Part shown: one piece after another, positions 17,594 through 25,344 of the stretch | Position numbering within the stretch: position 1 is the stretch's first letter | Layout of the letters: every line of letters begins with the position of its first letter | NCBI RefSeq assembly: GCF_023656515.1 | Contig: NZ_JAMOFV010000006.1 | Span: forward strand, 3,394,036-3,458,035 | DNA length: 64,000 bases | Source of the DNA: Clostridium swellfunianum | GTDB taxonomy: Bacteria; Bacillota; Clostridia; Clostridiales; Clostridiaceae | Reading direction: 5' to 3' | The notes under the pieces: model-generated | Databases searched by the model: none | Seen by the model: the letters and a program-made list of their open reading frames with translations, nothing else | Told to the model about the DNA's origin: nothing | Program-made: the position numbers and the translations under genes

Positions 17594-17947
17594 ATGAAGA
17601 TTAAGAGAATAATTATTTTTGCGCTATGCTTAATGCTTATTGGCATTAGCTACCAATCAGTAAAAGCTGAGTCTCAGCTTAGAGTAATAGCTTCAAAAAC
17701 TGTTCTAAGACGAGGAGAAACAGGAACGATAACGATACAAGGAAAGCCAAACACAAGCTATACAATAAATACATCCTATGTGCTTGGAGATAGAGAAATA
17801 TCTGTAGCTCAAATGAGAATGGCAGATGAGAATGGTCAAGCAACTTTTAATTGGGTTGTTGACAACAGAACAGCCCTAGGAACTACAACTGCTACAATTT
17901 CAGGCGGAGGAGAAAGAATTGAAGTAGCACATACTGTAACAGAGTAA
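17594..17947 (+). CDS. Small secreted protein, unknown
   Basis: The 117-residue protein starts with a clear signal peptide (Lys/Arg, then a hydrophobic core IIIFALCLMLIGISY, probable cleavage after VKA). The mature part of about 90 residues looks like a single all-beta Ig-like or carbohydrate-binding-like domain, with alternating Thr/Ser/Ile and the segment GETGTITIQGKPNTSYTI. I do not recognise a named family. The longest frame begins at 17552, but ATG 17594 has AGGAGG six bases ahead and gives the signal peptide at the N-terminus. It is monocistronic, with terminators on both sides. Confidence 0.75.
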   Translation: MKIKRIIIFALCLMLIGISYQSVKAESQLRVIASKTVLRRGETGTITIQGKPNTSYTINTSYVLGDREISVAQMRMADENGQATFNWVVDNRTALGTTTATISGGGERIEVAHTVTE

Positions 17948-17952
17948 AAAAC

Positions 17953-17991
17953 AAACTAGTTATCTAGAAAAAAGTTCTAGATAACTAGTTT
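17953..17991. terminator. Bidirectional terminator
   Basis: A 17-bp perfect stem (17953-17969 with 17975-17991) lies between the convergent secreted-protein gene and the coat-protein genes. A and T runs occur on both sides. Confidence 0.85.
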
Positions 17992-17997
17992 TATTAT

Positions 17998-18270
17998 TTA
18001 CATTAACTCATTTGCCATTGTGTTAGCATCATCTTTAGCTTTTTGCACATCAGCATCTTGAGCATCCTTTATTGGATACCAGCCCTTTTGTCTCATTGCA
18101 TCGAATACTTTATATTGAGTATCCTGAGCATTTTTAAAGTTGGTAACAAGAGTATCTCTAAGATTTGGACATGAAGTTTCAGTTATTCCTGTACTGTAAG
18201 CAGAAATAACTTGTTTTTCAGTAGCTAATAAATCATGCATTAGGTCTTTTTCAGTAAGCTTGTTATTCAT
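17998..18270 (-). CDS. CotF-like spore coat protein
   Basis: This 90-residue helical protein resembles the coat F family: LTEKDLMHDLLATEKQVISAY near the N-terminus, then CPNLRDTLVTNF and an MRQKGWYP turn, which is typical of clostridial CotF domain proteins. It is probably a structural protein of the spore coat. The longest frame begins with TTG at 18285, but ATG 18270 has GGAGG eight bases upstream. It lies 18 bp behind another coat-like gene, forming a two-gene operon that may be sporulation-controlled. Confidence 0.8.
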   Translation of the reverse strand: MNNKLTEKDLMHDLLATEKQVISAYSTGITETSCPNLRDTLVTNFKNAQDTQYKVFDAMRQKGWYPIKDAQDADVQKAKDDANTMANELM

Positions 18271-18288
18271 ATCATGTACCTCCAATTT

Positions 18289-18504
18289 TTATTGGTGAGA
18301 ATCTAAATAATTTTTTAAACCGTCAAAGCTTTGCTTATGAGTTTGGCTAGCTTGGTTGCAAAGATTTTTCAGGTTCTGATCTGTGCACATGGATGCATAT
18401 TCGTTGTATTTCTTAGTCATAAGAGCTTCATAGGAGATTTGGTCTTGTATTACCTTTAGATTGTTGCTGTCTAATTGTGGTTTTTGATTTTGTGTATTAG
18501 GCAT
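18289..18504 (-). CDS. Small coat-protein-like gene
   Basis: The 71-residue protein is polar and helical, with ISYEALMTKKYNEYASMCTD and NLCNQASQTHKQSFDGL, a shortened relative of CotF-domain proteins. It precedes the CotF-like gene and has AGGAGGG before its ATG. On the minus strand upstream, CATATAAT (about 18566-18573) with an ATATAA roughly 13 bases ahead fits a SigE-type promoter loosely, so mother-cell expression is possible but unproven. Confidence 0.65.
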   Translation of the reverse strand: MPNTQNQKPQLDSNNLKVIQDQISYEALMTKKYNEYASMCTDQNLKNLCNQASQTHKQSFDGLKNYLDSHQ

Positions 18505-18777
18505 AAAATTCCCTCCTTGATAATTCGGTATTAACCTACAAAATTATTATTTGCATATAAAAATAAAGTATAGGTGGTAATTATATGAAAAACTAATAAT
18601 TTATATTGAAAGAAAAATGCACAAATAATATTGTGATTTTTAGCTTTATTAGAAAAGATAAGAAAACTTTTTATAATAGTAACAAAATATTAACAACCTT
18701 TTAAAGGTTAATTAATACTATATTCCTAAAAGAGTGATATAATAAGCACATAACCAAAAAGGAGAGTGCTAATAACT

Positions 18778-19044
18778 ATGGAGTTATTAAATAGAGGTTT
18801 TTCTAATTTGTTAGTAGCTGTTTTAATTTTTGCTGCATTAGCTTTTTTTATCAATATACTTCCTGTAATTGTTGTAATAGGCATAAGTATTTGGGGAATA
18901 AGCTATGTTTATAAAAAGGTAAAAGCATATTTTATTGGAAGAAAATCTGTATTTAGAAAAAGCAAAGATGAAGTTGAAATAATAAATAATATGGATTTAT
19001 CTGAAAGTAATATAATAGATGTTGATTACACTGAAGTAGAATAA
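18778..19044 (+). CDS. Small membrane protein, unknown
   Basis: The 88-residue protein has a long hydrophobic region (residues about 9-42, enough for one long or two short helices), a basic stretch YKKVKAYFIGRK, and an acidic tail ending NIIDVDYTEVE. A similar acidic/aromatic tail occurs in the small protein at 42805-43167. The start is uncertain: GTG 18766 is too close to the AAAGGAG, and ATG 18778 is 13 bases away; ATG is preferred. An extended -10 (TGATATAAT, 18735-18743) supplies a promoter. Function unknown. Confidence 0.55.
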   Translation: MELLNRGFSNLLVAVLIFAALAFFINILPVIVVIGISIWGISYVYKKVKAYFIGRKSVFRKSKDEVEIINNMDLSESNIIDVDYTEVE

Positions 19045-19045
19045 T

Positions 19046-19078
19046 AAAGGGATTGTCTCGTTTTGAAACAATCCCTTT
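19046..19078. terminator. Bidirectional terminator
   Basis: AAAGGGATTGT (19046-19056) pairs perfectly with ACAATCCCTTT (19068-19078) between convergent genes. Confidence 0.85.
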
Positions 19079-19081
19079 CCT

Positions 19082-19549
19082 CTATGTGGTTATACCTATA
19101 TCGTTAGCTTTACCAAGGTTTAAATCCCGGGTATCTATGTTTCTTAAGTTTATATCCTTAATTCTGTCAGGAATATTCAAGTTGGGACTTTCAAGCTCTC
19201 CACCCATAGACTTTAGAATTTCATTAATCTGAGTTTCGCTTCCTTGTGGTGCATCTACTACAACCTTATAATTTATATCCATTACTTCCTCAAAATTGCC
19301 CATGCCGCTAACCATTGGGCTGGCTGCTATTAATGGTGCTTTATCAGATACTTCGCTGGAATCGCCAGAGCGCAGCACTAAGTCTGAAAGACTTGGAGTA
19401 TTCTCATTGCCGGGAAAATTAGTATCCACATTGTTATTTATCATATAATGCTCATTTAAATCGGAGTATGCTTTATATCCTGCTTGATTCAGTTTTACAA
19501 CTGCCTCATTGGCATTTTTTATGCCGCTGAAAAATCCTTCTATTTTCAT
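19082..19549 (-). CDS. Hypothetical cytosolic protein
   Basis: This 155-residue soluble protein has an N-terminal segment (FFSGIKNANEAVVKLNQAG) recalling the short alpha/beta fold of general-stress-protein YflT-like domains. A Ser/Asp-rich middle and a second alpha/beta piece (YKVVVDAPQGSETQINEIL) follow. I cannot assign a function. AAAGGGG is eight bases before the ATG. It is downstream of rsgI on the same strand but separated by a terminator, so it has its own promoter. Confidence 0.6.
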   Translation of the reverse strand: MKIEGFFSGIKNANEAVVKLNQAGYKAYSDLNEHYMINNNVDTNFPGNENTPSLSDLVLRSGDSSEVSDKAPLIAASPMVSGMGNFEEVMDINYKVVVDAPQGSETQINEILKSMGGELESPNLNIPDRIKDINLRNIDTRDLNLGKANDIGITT

Positions 19550-19608
19550 TCTTATAGCCCCTTTCTAAGTATGCTATAAGTATTTTTACACTGCAGTGAA
19601 ATATTATT

Positions 19609-19644
19609 CTGAAAATAAAAAGCACTGCTAGCACAGCAGTACTT
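19609..19644 (-). terminator. Terminator of sigI-rsgI
   Basis: On the minus strand AAGTACTGCT (19635-19644) pairs with AGCAGTGCTT (19620-19629), one mismatch, followed by TTTATTTTC. It overlaps the rsgI stop codon. Confidence 0.8.
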
Positions 19645-20590
19645 AATTTTTGCCTTTAGATTCATTCTTTTGATTGTTTTGATTGTCTTTAGAATCATCC
19701 TTCGTTTTGCTTTTGTCACCATTTTTATTACTGTTTTTTCCATTAGTAGAATTAGGCTGATTGCTAATAAGGTCTTGATTTTTCCAATTGCTTGAACTTG
19801 AGTTGGAATTGTTATTGTCATTTTTATTACCATTGCCCTCATTATCTTTATTTTTATCCTTTGGAGAGTTTGGGGCATCACTATTAGCATCAGGTTTTTT
19901 AACTTCTTTATTTTTATTGTTTTCCTCAGAATTGTTTGGCTGTTTATTTTCGTTATCAATATTCTTGTTCTGTTTGTCTGACGCCGGAGTTGAAGCTTTA
20001 TTTTCATTATCTAAGGACTCAGGTTGAGCGTCTTTTGACTTTATTACATTAACCTTTAGGTTGTTTTTCTTAGCATACTCCTCAAACCTAGATATATCTG
20101 GTTTTTTATTAGATTTAGATTTTTCAACTGAAACTGTTATGGTTTTACCACTTTGAATATAATCCTCATTTATAAAATTATCTTTTTTTGCCTCGTCTAC
20201 TATCAAATCTAATCCTTCGGTAAGGGACTTGTTTTTTATGTCTATAGAAGCTAATACCACTTTGCCATCATCGTTTAACGGTATAGTTTTTAGAATTCTA
20301 TCCCATCTGTTTACCTTAAGCTCAATAGATGGATTTATGTTAACTACAACTGAAGCTGTGGGTGTGTAGTAGGCATAACTTACAGTACCAGATAACAAAA
20401 CAAACACTAAAGAAGCTGCAGCTGCGGCATATTTATGATAAGGCGTCTTTACTAAAATTTCGCCAGTATATATTTCCCCTACACTTGGAATTTGTTTACC
20501 TAATTTAACTTTTAAAAATTGACCGTTGTTAGTCATTATAGAAGCCTGTCTTTTATGAATCTCCATAACGATTCCGGTGCTACTTTTCAT
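19643..20590 (-). CDS. rsgI: Anti-sigma-I factor RsgI
   Basis: The 315-residue membrane protein holds SigI inactive. The N-terminal cytosolic anti-sigma domain (STGIVMEIHKRQASIM and VKLGKQIPSVGEIY, about 1-50) is followed by one membrane helix near residues 55-78. The outside region has TASVVVNINPSIELKVNRWD, the conserved segment where RsgI-type domains are reported to self-cleave at Asn-Pro. The last 120 or so residues are a Lys/Asn/Asp/Ser-rich low-complexity tail, with no recognisable carbohydrate-binding module such as cellulolytic clostridia carry. GTG 20599 is possible, but ATG 20590 has AGGTGA five bases upstream. It overlaps sigI by 11 bases. Confidence 0.9.
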   Translation of the reverse strand: MKSSTGIVMEIHKRQASIMTNNGQFLKVKLGKQIPSVGEIYTGEILVKTPYHKYAAAAASLVFVLLSGTVSYAYYTPTASVVVNINPSIELKVNRWDRILKTIPLNDDGKVVLASIDIKNKSLTEGLDLIVDEAKKDNFINEDYIQSGKTITVSVEKSKSNKKPDISRFEEYAKKNNLKVNVIKSKDAQPESLDNENKASTPASDKQNKNIDNENKQPNNSEENNKNKEVKKPDANSDAPNSPKDKNKDNEGNGNKNDNNNSNSSSSNWKNQDLISNQPNSTNGKNSNKNGDKSKTKDDSKDNQNNQKNESKGKN

Positions 20591-21266
20591 TATTTTCACC
20601 TACCTTTATATTTAAGTACGATTTTATATATGGATATTCATCGGTTGAAAGTATTAAAATTAAAATTAAAATGTATTTTCTCCACTTTTCTATAAGCTTT
20701 CTATTGCTTCCCGTTAAAAGCATTATTTCCTTAACAGGTAAAAGTCTTTTTTGCTTTACATAGTTTAAAATACTTTCTTCCTTTGCACAACTAAAAGCAA
20801 GATTTAGTAAAGAATCTCTAGTATCTTTGTGAGATGGTGATGCATCAACCAAGGAATTAAAATCAAGCTTGTACTCTTTAAGTTCCTTTGAAAATAAAGC
20901 AATTTCTTCTGCACGGTTTTTATTTTCAGTTTGAAGTTCGTAATTATCCATGGAAGTTTTATACTCTATATACTGCATATCATCTTCTTCACTGTCAAAG
21001 GTTACATAAGGTGTTCTGCTCATCTTTCTAAAATAATCAATTAAGGCATTTCTTATTATTACCTTAGCATAGCTATAGAAGTTTCCCTTATCCTTGTTAT
21101 AGCTGTCACAGGCGTTATTAAAGGCGATGAGAGAAAGGGAAAGCTCGTCGTCATTTTCCCAGGACAGCCTTCTTTTACATATATTAAAGGCAGTACTGTA
21201 TATGAAAGCCTTATTCTCTTCTATAAAGGTATCTCTATTTGTGAGAGACAACACTTTAGTATCCAT
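20580..21266 (-). CDS. sigI: RNA polymerase sigma factor SigI
   Basis: This 228-residue sigma-70-family factor is of the SigI type. The region-2 segment ENDDELSLSLIAFNNACDSYN and the GNFYSYAKVIIRNALIDYFRK block are typical. The C-terminal region is the SigI-specific DNA-binding domain (LLPVKEIMLLTGSNRKLIEKWRKY). It directs transcription of heat-shock, envelope or polysaccharide genes depending on species. It is first in the sigI-rsgI operon with AGGAGTGA before its ATG. A SigI-like promoter upstream suggests autoregulation, and a second such promoter points the other way at the adjacent secreted-protein gene. Confidence 0.92.
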   Translation of the reverse strand: MDTKVLSLTNRDTFIEENKAFIYSTAFNICKRRLSWENDDELSLSLIAFNNACDSYNKDKGNFYSYAKVIIRNALIDYFRKMSRTPYVTFDSEEDDMQYIEYKTSMDNYELQTENKNRAEEIALFSKELKEYKLDFNSLVDASPSHKDTRDSLLNLAFSCAKEESILNYVKQKRLLPVKEIMLLTGSNRKLIEKWRKYILILILILSTDEYPYIKSYLNIKVGENNEK

Positions 21267-21328
21267 TTAATCACTCCTGTTCTACAAGAAACCATATCGA
21301 TACAAATGGTATGTTTTCTTTTTATATT

Positions 21329-21356
21329 TACGTCTATTATAATAGATTTAGTGGGG
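21329..21356 (-). promoter_or_regulatory. SigI-like promoter of sigI-rsgI
   Basis: On the minus strand CCCCACTAAA (21347-21356) is followed after 14 bases by CGTA (21329-21332). This matches the SigI layout of a C-run plus AAA at -35 and CGWA at -10. The 14-base spacer is itself a perfect palindrome (TCTATTA/TAATAGA). Confidence 0.6.
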
Positions 21357-21422
21357 TATGTGGCTATGTTTTTTATGGAAATATAGTTGATTAACAAAAA
21401 TATTAAGAATATTTAATTAGCA

Positions 21423-21451
21423 CCCCCTAAAATAAAAAGATGGACCCCGTA
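21423..21451 (+). promoter_or_regulatory. SigI-like promoter of the DUF5667-like gene
   Basis: CCCCCTAAAA (21423-21432) is followed by CGTA (21448-21451), about 15 bases away. The layout repeats that of the sigI promoter on the opposite strand. A transcript would start near 21458, about 70 bases before the gene. Confidence 0.55.
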
Positions 21452-21530
21452 TATATGGGTGAAAACACAAAAATGCATAACAAAATACATACTCAACAAT
21501 GAGTAAGGTTTTATTTTGAGGAGGTTTAAT

Positions 21531-22625
21531 ATGAAAAAAGTAGCAATTCTAGTTGCATCCGTATTAGTACTAGGAAGTTTCAGCACAAGGGCTTTAGCAG
21601 CAGGAACTGACACACAGACTGTAAAGTCCGAAGAAACATCAATAAGCTTTAAGGACGAAGCAGGTATAACTCCTGATAGTTTATTGTATACTATAGACCA
21701 GGCTGTTGACAAATTGAGAGTAATGCTAGCAGGAAGCGGAGAAAAGAAAACTGAGATTATTGCTGATATCGCAACGGAAAGACTTGGTGAAAGCGAAGTA
21801 ATGACTGAAGAAGGAAAAACAGAGTTAGCTGAGAAAGCAATTGAAGAGTACAATGAAAAAATTACTGAAGCAATCGATAAGCTTAAAGAGGTAGTTAATG
21901 ATGCTGAGATTGTGAAGGAAGAAAACACTGATGAAAAGCTTCAGCAAAGCGTAGAGGATTTGACTAAAGCTATTCAAAATGTTCAAGATAAGTCTCTAGA
22001 AGTATTAAACAATCTTCAGGGAAAAATTTCTGACGAAGCAGCTGATGTTGTAGATAAGGTTGTAGAAGAGCAAAGCGCTAAGAAAGTAGCTGTTGCAAAT
22101 TTTGTTAAGGAAAGACATGAGTTTAATGCAGTAAAAAAAGCTTTAAATATGGCAAAAGTAGAAGTTAAAAAGCTTGAAAAATCTGGAGATGAAGAAGCGA
22201 TTAAAAAAGCTCAAGAAGAATTAACTAAAAATCAACAGGCATATATGACAGCGAAAACTGAGCTTCAAGCTGCTTTTAGTGCAAAGCAAGCAGTGGTAAA
22301 GGGTGAAACTAAAACAGAAGAACCATCTACTACAGTTGAACAAAATAACAGTGCAGTAGAAACTGCAGCAGGAGCAGAAACTAAAGACAGCAATGTAATC
22401 TCAGCTGATCAAAATACCACAACAACTCAAACTACAGGTTATGTTAAAACAAACAACGGTAATGGTAACGGTAACAGTAGTAAAGAAAAATCCGTTAAAG
22501 TAGATAAAGAAGACGATAAGAATGAGAAACAGGATAAGGAAAATAAGAAGGAAGATAAATCAGCTCCTGGAAAGTCTGCAGAAGAGCACGGTAAATCAAA
22601 CCAATCAAACGGAAAGAACAAATAG
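21531..22625 (+). CDS. Secreted DUF5667-like protein
   Basis: This 364-residue exported protein has a signal peptide (KKVAILVASVLVLGSF, cleavage probably after ALA). A DUF5667-like segment follows (GITPDSLLYTIDQAVDKLRVMLAG and residues through ATERLGE), then long coiled helices rich in Glu/Lys (about 100-260). The C-terminus is a low-complexity Asn/Gly/Lys/Asp tail. DUF5667 proteins are envelope-associated with no known enzyme activity. ATG 21531 has GAGGAGG six bases ahead. It faces sigI-rsgI across a shared intergenic region with SigI-like promoters on both strands, so it is a likely SigI target. A strong terminator follows. Confidence 0.8.
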   Translation: MKKVAILVASVLVLGSFSTRALAAGTDTQTVKSEETSISFKDEAGITPDSLLYTIDQAVDKLRVMLAGSGEKKTEIIADIATERLGESEVMTEEGKTELAEKAIEEYNEKITEAIDKLKEVVNDAEIVKEENTDEKLQQSVEDLTKAIQNVQDKSLEVLNNLQGKISDEAADVVDKVVEEQSAKKVAVANFVKERHEFNAVKKALNMAKVEVKKLEKSGDEEAIKKAQEELTKNQQAYMTAKTELQAAFSAKQAVVKGETKTEEPSTTVEQNNSAVETAAGAETKDSNVISADQNTTTTQTTGYVKTNNGNGNGNSSKEKSVKVDKEDDKNEKQDKENKKEDKSAPGKSAEEHGKSNQSNGKNK

Positions 22626-22629
22626 TCTT

Positions 22630-22672
22630 AATTTAAAGGGAAGCATAAATGTGATATGCTTCCCTTTAAATT
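22630..22672. terminator. Bidirectional terminator
   Basis: An 18-bp perfect stem (22630-22647 with 22655-22672) with a seven-base loop lies between the convergent DUF5667-like gene and the helicase gene. Confidence 0.88.
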
Positions 22673-24941
22673 ATTTAATTGAACTCAAAAGAAGGCTGGG
22701 CTCGCCGCAGGAGTAGATATGAAGCCTATGCAGCGGCCTTGTCATAGCTACATATAGAAGCTTCACATCAAGTTCCTCAGTAGAAAACATTTCCTTAGAT
22801 GCGTTAGCAATAATAACCACATCAAATTCAAGACCTTTGACAAGATAGGCAGGTACAATTACGATCCCACCGCTGTAGTCTTTTTCTTTCCCTGTTATAA
22901 GCTTGATTTTAACGTCAAGACCTTTAAGCAGAATTTTTAACTGCTCACATTCATTTAGCGTTTTGCAGATTAATGCCATGGATTTGAAACCCTCATATTG
23001 GATTGACTCTAGCTTAAGCTTTATCTCTTCTGATATTTTTTCAAAGGAAGTTTTAACTTCTAGGGTTACCGGAGTGCCATGTCTTATCACTGGTTTTGCA
23101 GTAGGGAGCTTAGAGTTATTAAGTCTTTTAATGACGGAATTTGCAGCCTCCATAATTTCAATGGTTGTTCTGTAGCTTTGTTCAAGCGTTAAAAGTGACG
23201 TTTCTGAATCATCAAATATAAAATCCTTAACTTCCTCCCAACTATCTATACCCCTATGACAATGAATGCCTTGGCATAGGTCTCCTAAAATCGTAAAGGA
23301 TGAACTGTTAAGAAGTTTTTTTAGGATAAACAATTGAAATAAACTGAAGTCCTGAGCTTCATCTATAATAATATGTCTAACAGGTAATTTATCATCTAGT
23401 CCATAAACAAATTGTTTTATATACATTAATGGAGCTAAATCTTCGATTTCAAGAAGGCCTTCTTGTAAATTATTAATTGTTGATATTCTAGTAAAATCTA
23501 TTATTTCTAAAGTTGTGTAGCCTTCTGATAAGTCAGTGAATAGTTCTTTATTGCTCAATAGGTTAAGATAATAATCAAAACTGCTAAGAGGTTTCAGATT
23601 TGCCATGTAATTTCTTACTACAGTTTTAGAATGGTTTTTTATTTTTTCAATTAGTAGTTCTCTTTTATTTGTGATGTCTGCGATTTTAGATCTTCTTTCA
23701 GGACAGTCATGCATTTCATAACGTATATCTTCAAGCTCTCTATCACATTCAAAAGTTATACTTTCAATTATATCTATCTTTTTTCTCTTAAGCGTATTTG
23801 TTAAATGTTTTTTTATTTCATCTAGTCTTTTAACGATAGGAAGATTAGAGTATTCCTCAAGGAAAAGACTTTTTAATTCAGAGGCACTTATTATAGTGAA
23901 GTTTGATACTTTGAAATCCTCATTTGGTATAAAGCATAATTCTACTTGAAGCATGTATTTTTCAACTACTTCTTTAAAGTGGAGTGAAGATTTAAATTTT
24001 GATGTATTTTTGATGAAATTACTGTGTGACGATTTGCTTATTATTTGAGGAAGTTTCTCATGTGCTTCCCTAAGTCTGAATTTATGCCCTATAATTTCTT
24101 GAGCAAAATCTTCAAAAGTAGTTTGTTTTACATTTTCAACTCCAAGTTCAGGCAGAACCTCTGATATATAGCTTAAAAAGAATCTATTTGGAGCAATAAT
24201 CATAAAATTTTGAGGACTAAAGGATTTTTCGTAGTTATATAGAAGATAAGCGATTCTATGAAGTGCTATAGTTGTTTTTCCACCACCTGCGGCACCTTGA
24301 ACTATAAGGGGCTTCCACATATCGGCTCGTATTACCTTATTCTGTTCTTCTTGTATTGTAGAAACAATATCCTTAAGTCTATTATCCTTACTGGAGTTAA
24401 GACAGGCTTGAAGAAAATCATCGTTAGTGGTTATATCAATATCGTATATTTCTTGGAGAGAAGCATTTTCAATAGTGTATTGCCTTTTTAAATGAATTTC
24501 ACCATTTACATTTCCCTCTGGACAGATATAACTAGCTGAACCTAATCTGCCTTCATAATATAGATTTGCAATTGGAGCTCTCCAGTCAATCACAATTGGC
24601 TCGTTGTCAGCGTTTCTTGTTATTGACATCTTGCCGATATAAAGGCTTTGTTTTGTGCTACCAGTTTCAGTGAAGTCAACTCTAGAAAAGTAAGGCTTTG
24701 TGCATGCTCTTTCAAGGCTTTTTAATTTCTGCTTCATGTTGTCTTGCAGAACGGTATTTATTATTAGATCATTAAACTGCTCGGCATTGTCTGAGTTATA
24801 GTGCTTAATTCCGTAATCAACTTCTCTGTCGATTCTAGCTTTTTCATTGAGGATGTGGGAGTTATAATTTTTAACATACTCCACAGTATACTTTAGCTTT
24901 TCAAGTTCTGTGTCATAATCTGGATGATTTAATGCAGACAT
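22671..24941 (-). CDS. HelD-type UvrD-like helicase (RNA polymerase recycling factor)
   Basis: This 756-residue SF1 helicase is of the HelD type, which removes stalled RNA polymerase from nucleic acid. The Walker A GAAGGGKTTIALHRIAYLLY (about 215-234) is in the HelD-typical context of an N-terminal coiled coil (residues about 1-90), instead of at the N-terminus. Walker B IIIDEAQDF and the later helicase motifs (YRTTIEIMEAAN, VKGLEFDVVII, LLYVAMTRPLHRL) are present. ATG 24941 has GAGGTG six bases upstream. It is a single gene with its own promoter region in 24942-25100, where I see no other feature. Confidence 0.88.
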   Translation of the reverse strand: MSALNHPDYDTELEKLKYTVEYVKNYNSHILNEKARIDREVDYGIKHYNSDNAEQFNDLIINTVLQDNMKQKLKSLERACTKPYFSRVDFTETGSTKQSLYIGKMSITRNADNEPIVIDWRAPIANLYYEGRLGSASYICPEGNVNGEIHLKRQYTIENASLQEIYDIDITTNDDFLQACLNSSKDNRLKDIVSTIQEEQNKVIRADMWKPLIVQGAAGGGKTTIALHRIAYLLYNYEKSFSPQNFMIIAPNRFFLSYISEVLPELGVENVKQTTFEDFAQEIIGHKFRLREAHEKLPQIISKSSHSNFIKNTSKFKSSLHFKEVVEKYMLQVELCFIPNEDFKVSNFTIISASELKSLFLEEYSNLPIVKRLDEIKKHLTNTLKRKKIDIIESITFECDRELEDIRYEMHDCPERRSKIADITNKRELLIEKIKNHSKTVVRNYMANLKPLSSFDYYLNLLSNKELFTDLSEGYTTLEIIDFTRISTINNLQEGLLEIEDLAPLMYIKQFVYGLDDKLPVRHIIIDEAQDFSLFQLFILKKLLNSSSFTILGDLCQGIHCHRGIDSWEEVKDFIFDDSETSLLTLEQSYRTTIEIMEAANSVIKRLNNSKLPTAKPVIRHGTPVTLEVKTSFEKISEEIKLKLESIQYEGFKSMALICKTLNECEQLKILLKGLDVKIKLITGKEKDYSGGIVIVPAYLVKGLEFDVVIIANASKEMFSTEELDVKLLYVAMTRPLHRLHIYSCGEPSLLLSSIK

Positions 24942-25142
24942 TAGTTACACCTCACATTCATTTAAGCACCGTACATATCAGCCGCTATATGCACTAGCTA
25001 TTTAAAATTTTCCTGCTATTTAATTCTAATAAATTGGCAGAAAAAAGAAAAGCTTGTATATTAAGCATTTTTGTTACTTAAATACTGTAAAGACAGAGAA
25101 TTATATGTAAAAGTTATTTTTCATAATTTTATAAAATATTTC

Positions 25143-25171
25143 TTGACTGTTTGTAGTTTTTGATGTATGAT
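25143..25171 (+). promoter_or_regulatory. Sigma-A promoter of the TetM/TetP-like gene
   Basis: TTGACT (25143-25148) and TATGAT (25166-25171) are 17 bases apart. RNA would start near 25178, giving a leader of about 165 bases. Confidence 0.75.
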
Positions 25172-25233
25172 AAACATGTAAAGTATATAAAAGCAAAAAC
25201 CAGTGTTATATTTATTTAATTGAATTTTGAATG

Positions 25234-25279
25234 CGCTAAACCGGGAACCCATCTGGAAACAGATGGGTTTTTAGCGTTT
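25234..25279 (+). terminator. Leader attenuator before the TetM/TetP-like gene
   Basis: AACCCATCTG (25246-25255) and CAGATGGGTT (25260-25269) form a perfect 10-bp stem with a GAAA loop. TTT follows, and outer bases CGCTAAA (25234-25240) can pair with TTTAGCG. It sits inside the leader 75 bases before the start codon, so expression probably depends on reading through it. A tiny ATG-CGC-TAA frame at 25231 overlaps it. Confidence 0.75.
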
Positions 25280-25344
25280 ATTTATAGATGCAAGCAGGTT
25301 ATGATAAAAAATGTTCTGATTTATAACGGGGGGATAAAAAGATT

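Noticed and set aside
19552-20007. 151-codon minus-strand frame
   Set aside because: Frame-shifted reading of the low-complexity RsgI tail; made of Lys/Ile/Thr runs.
21413-21928. 171-codon minus-strand frame
   Set aside because: Antisense to the DUF5667-like gene, Ser/Leu-rich, no SD.
25163-25219. Possible 18-codon leader peptide before the TetM-like gene
   Set aside because: Its ATG overlaps the -10 of the promoter, so it would not be in the RNA that starts near 25178.
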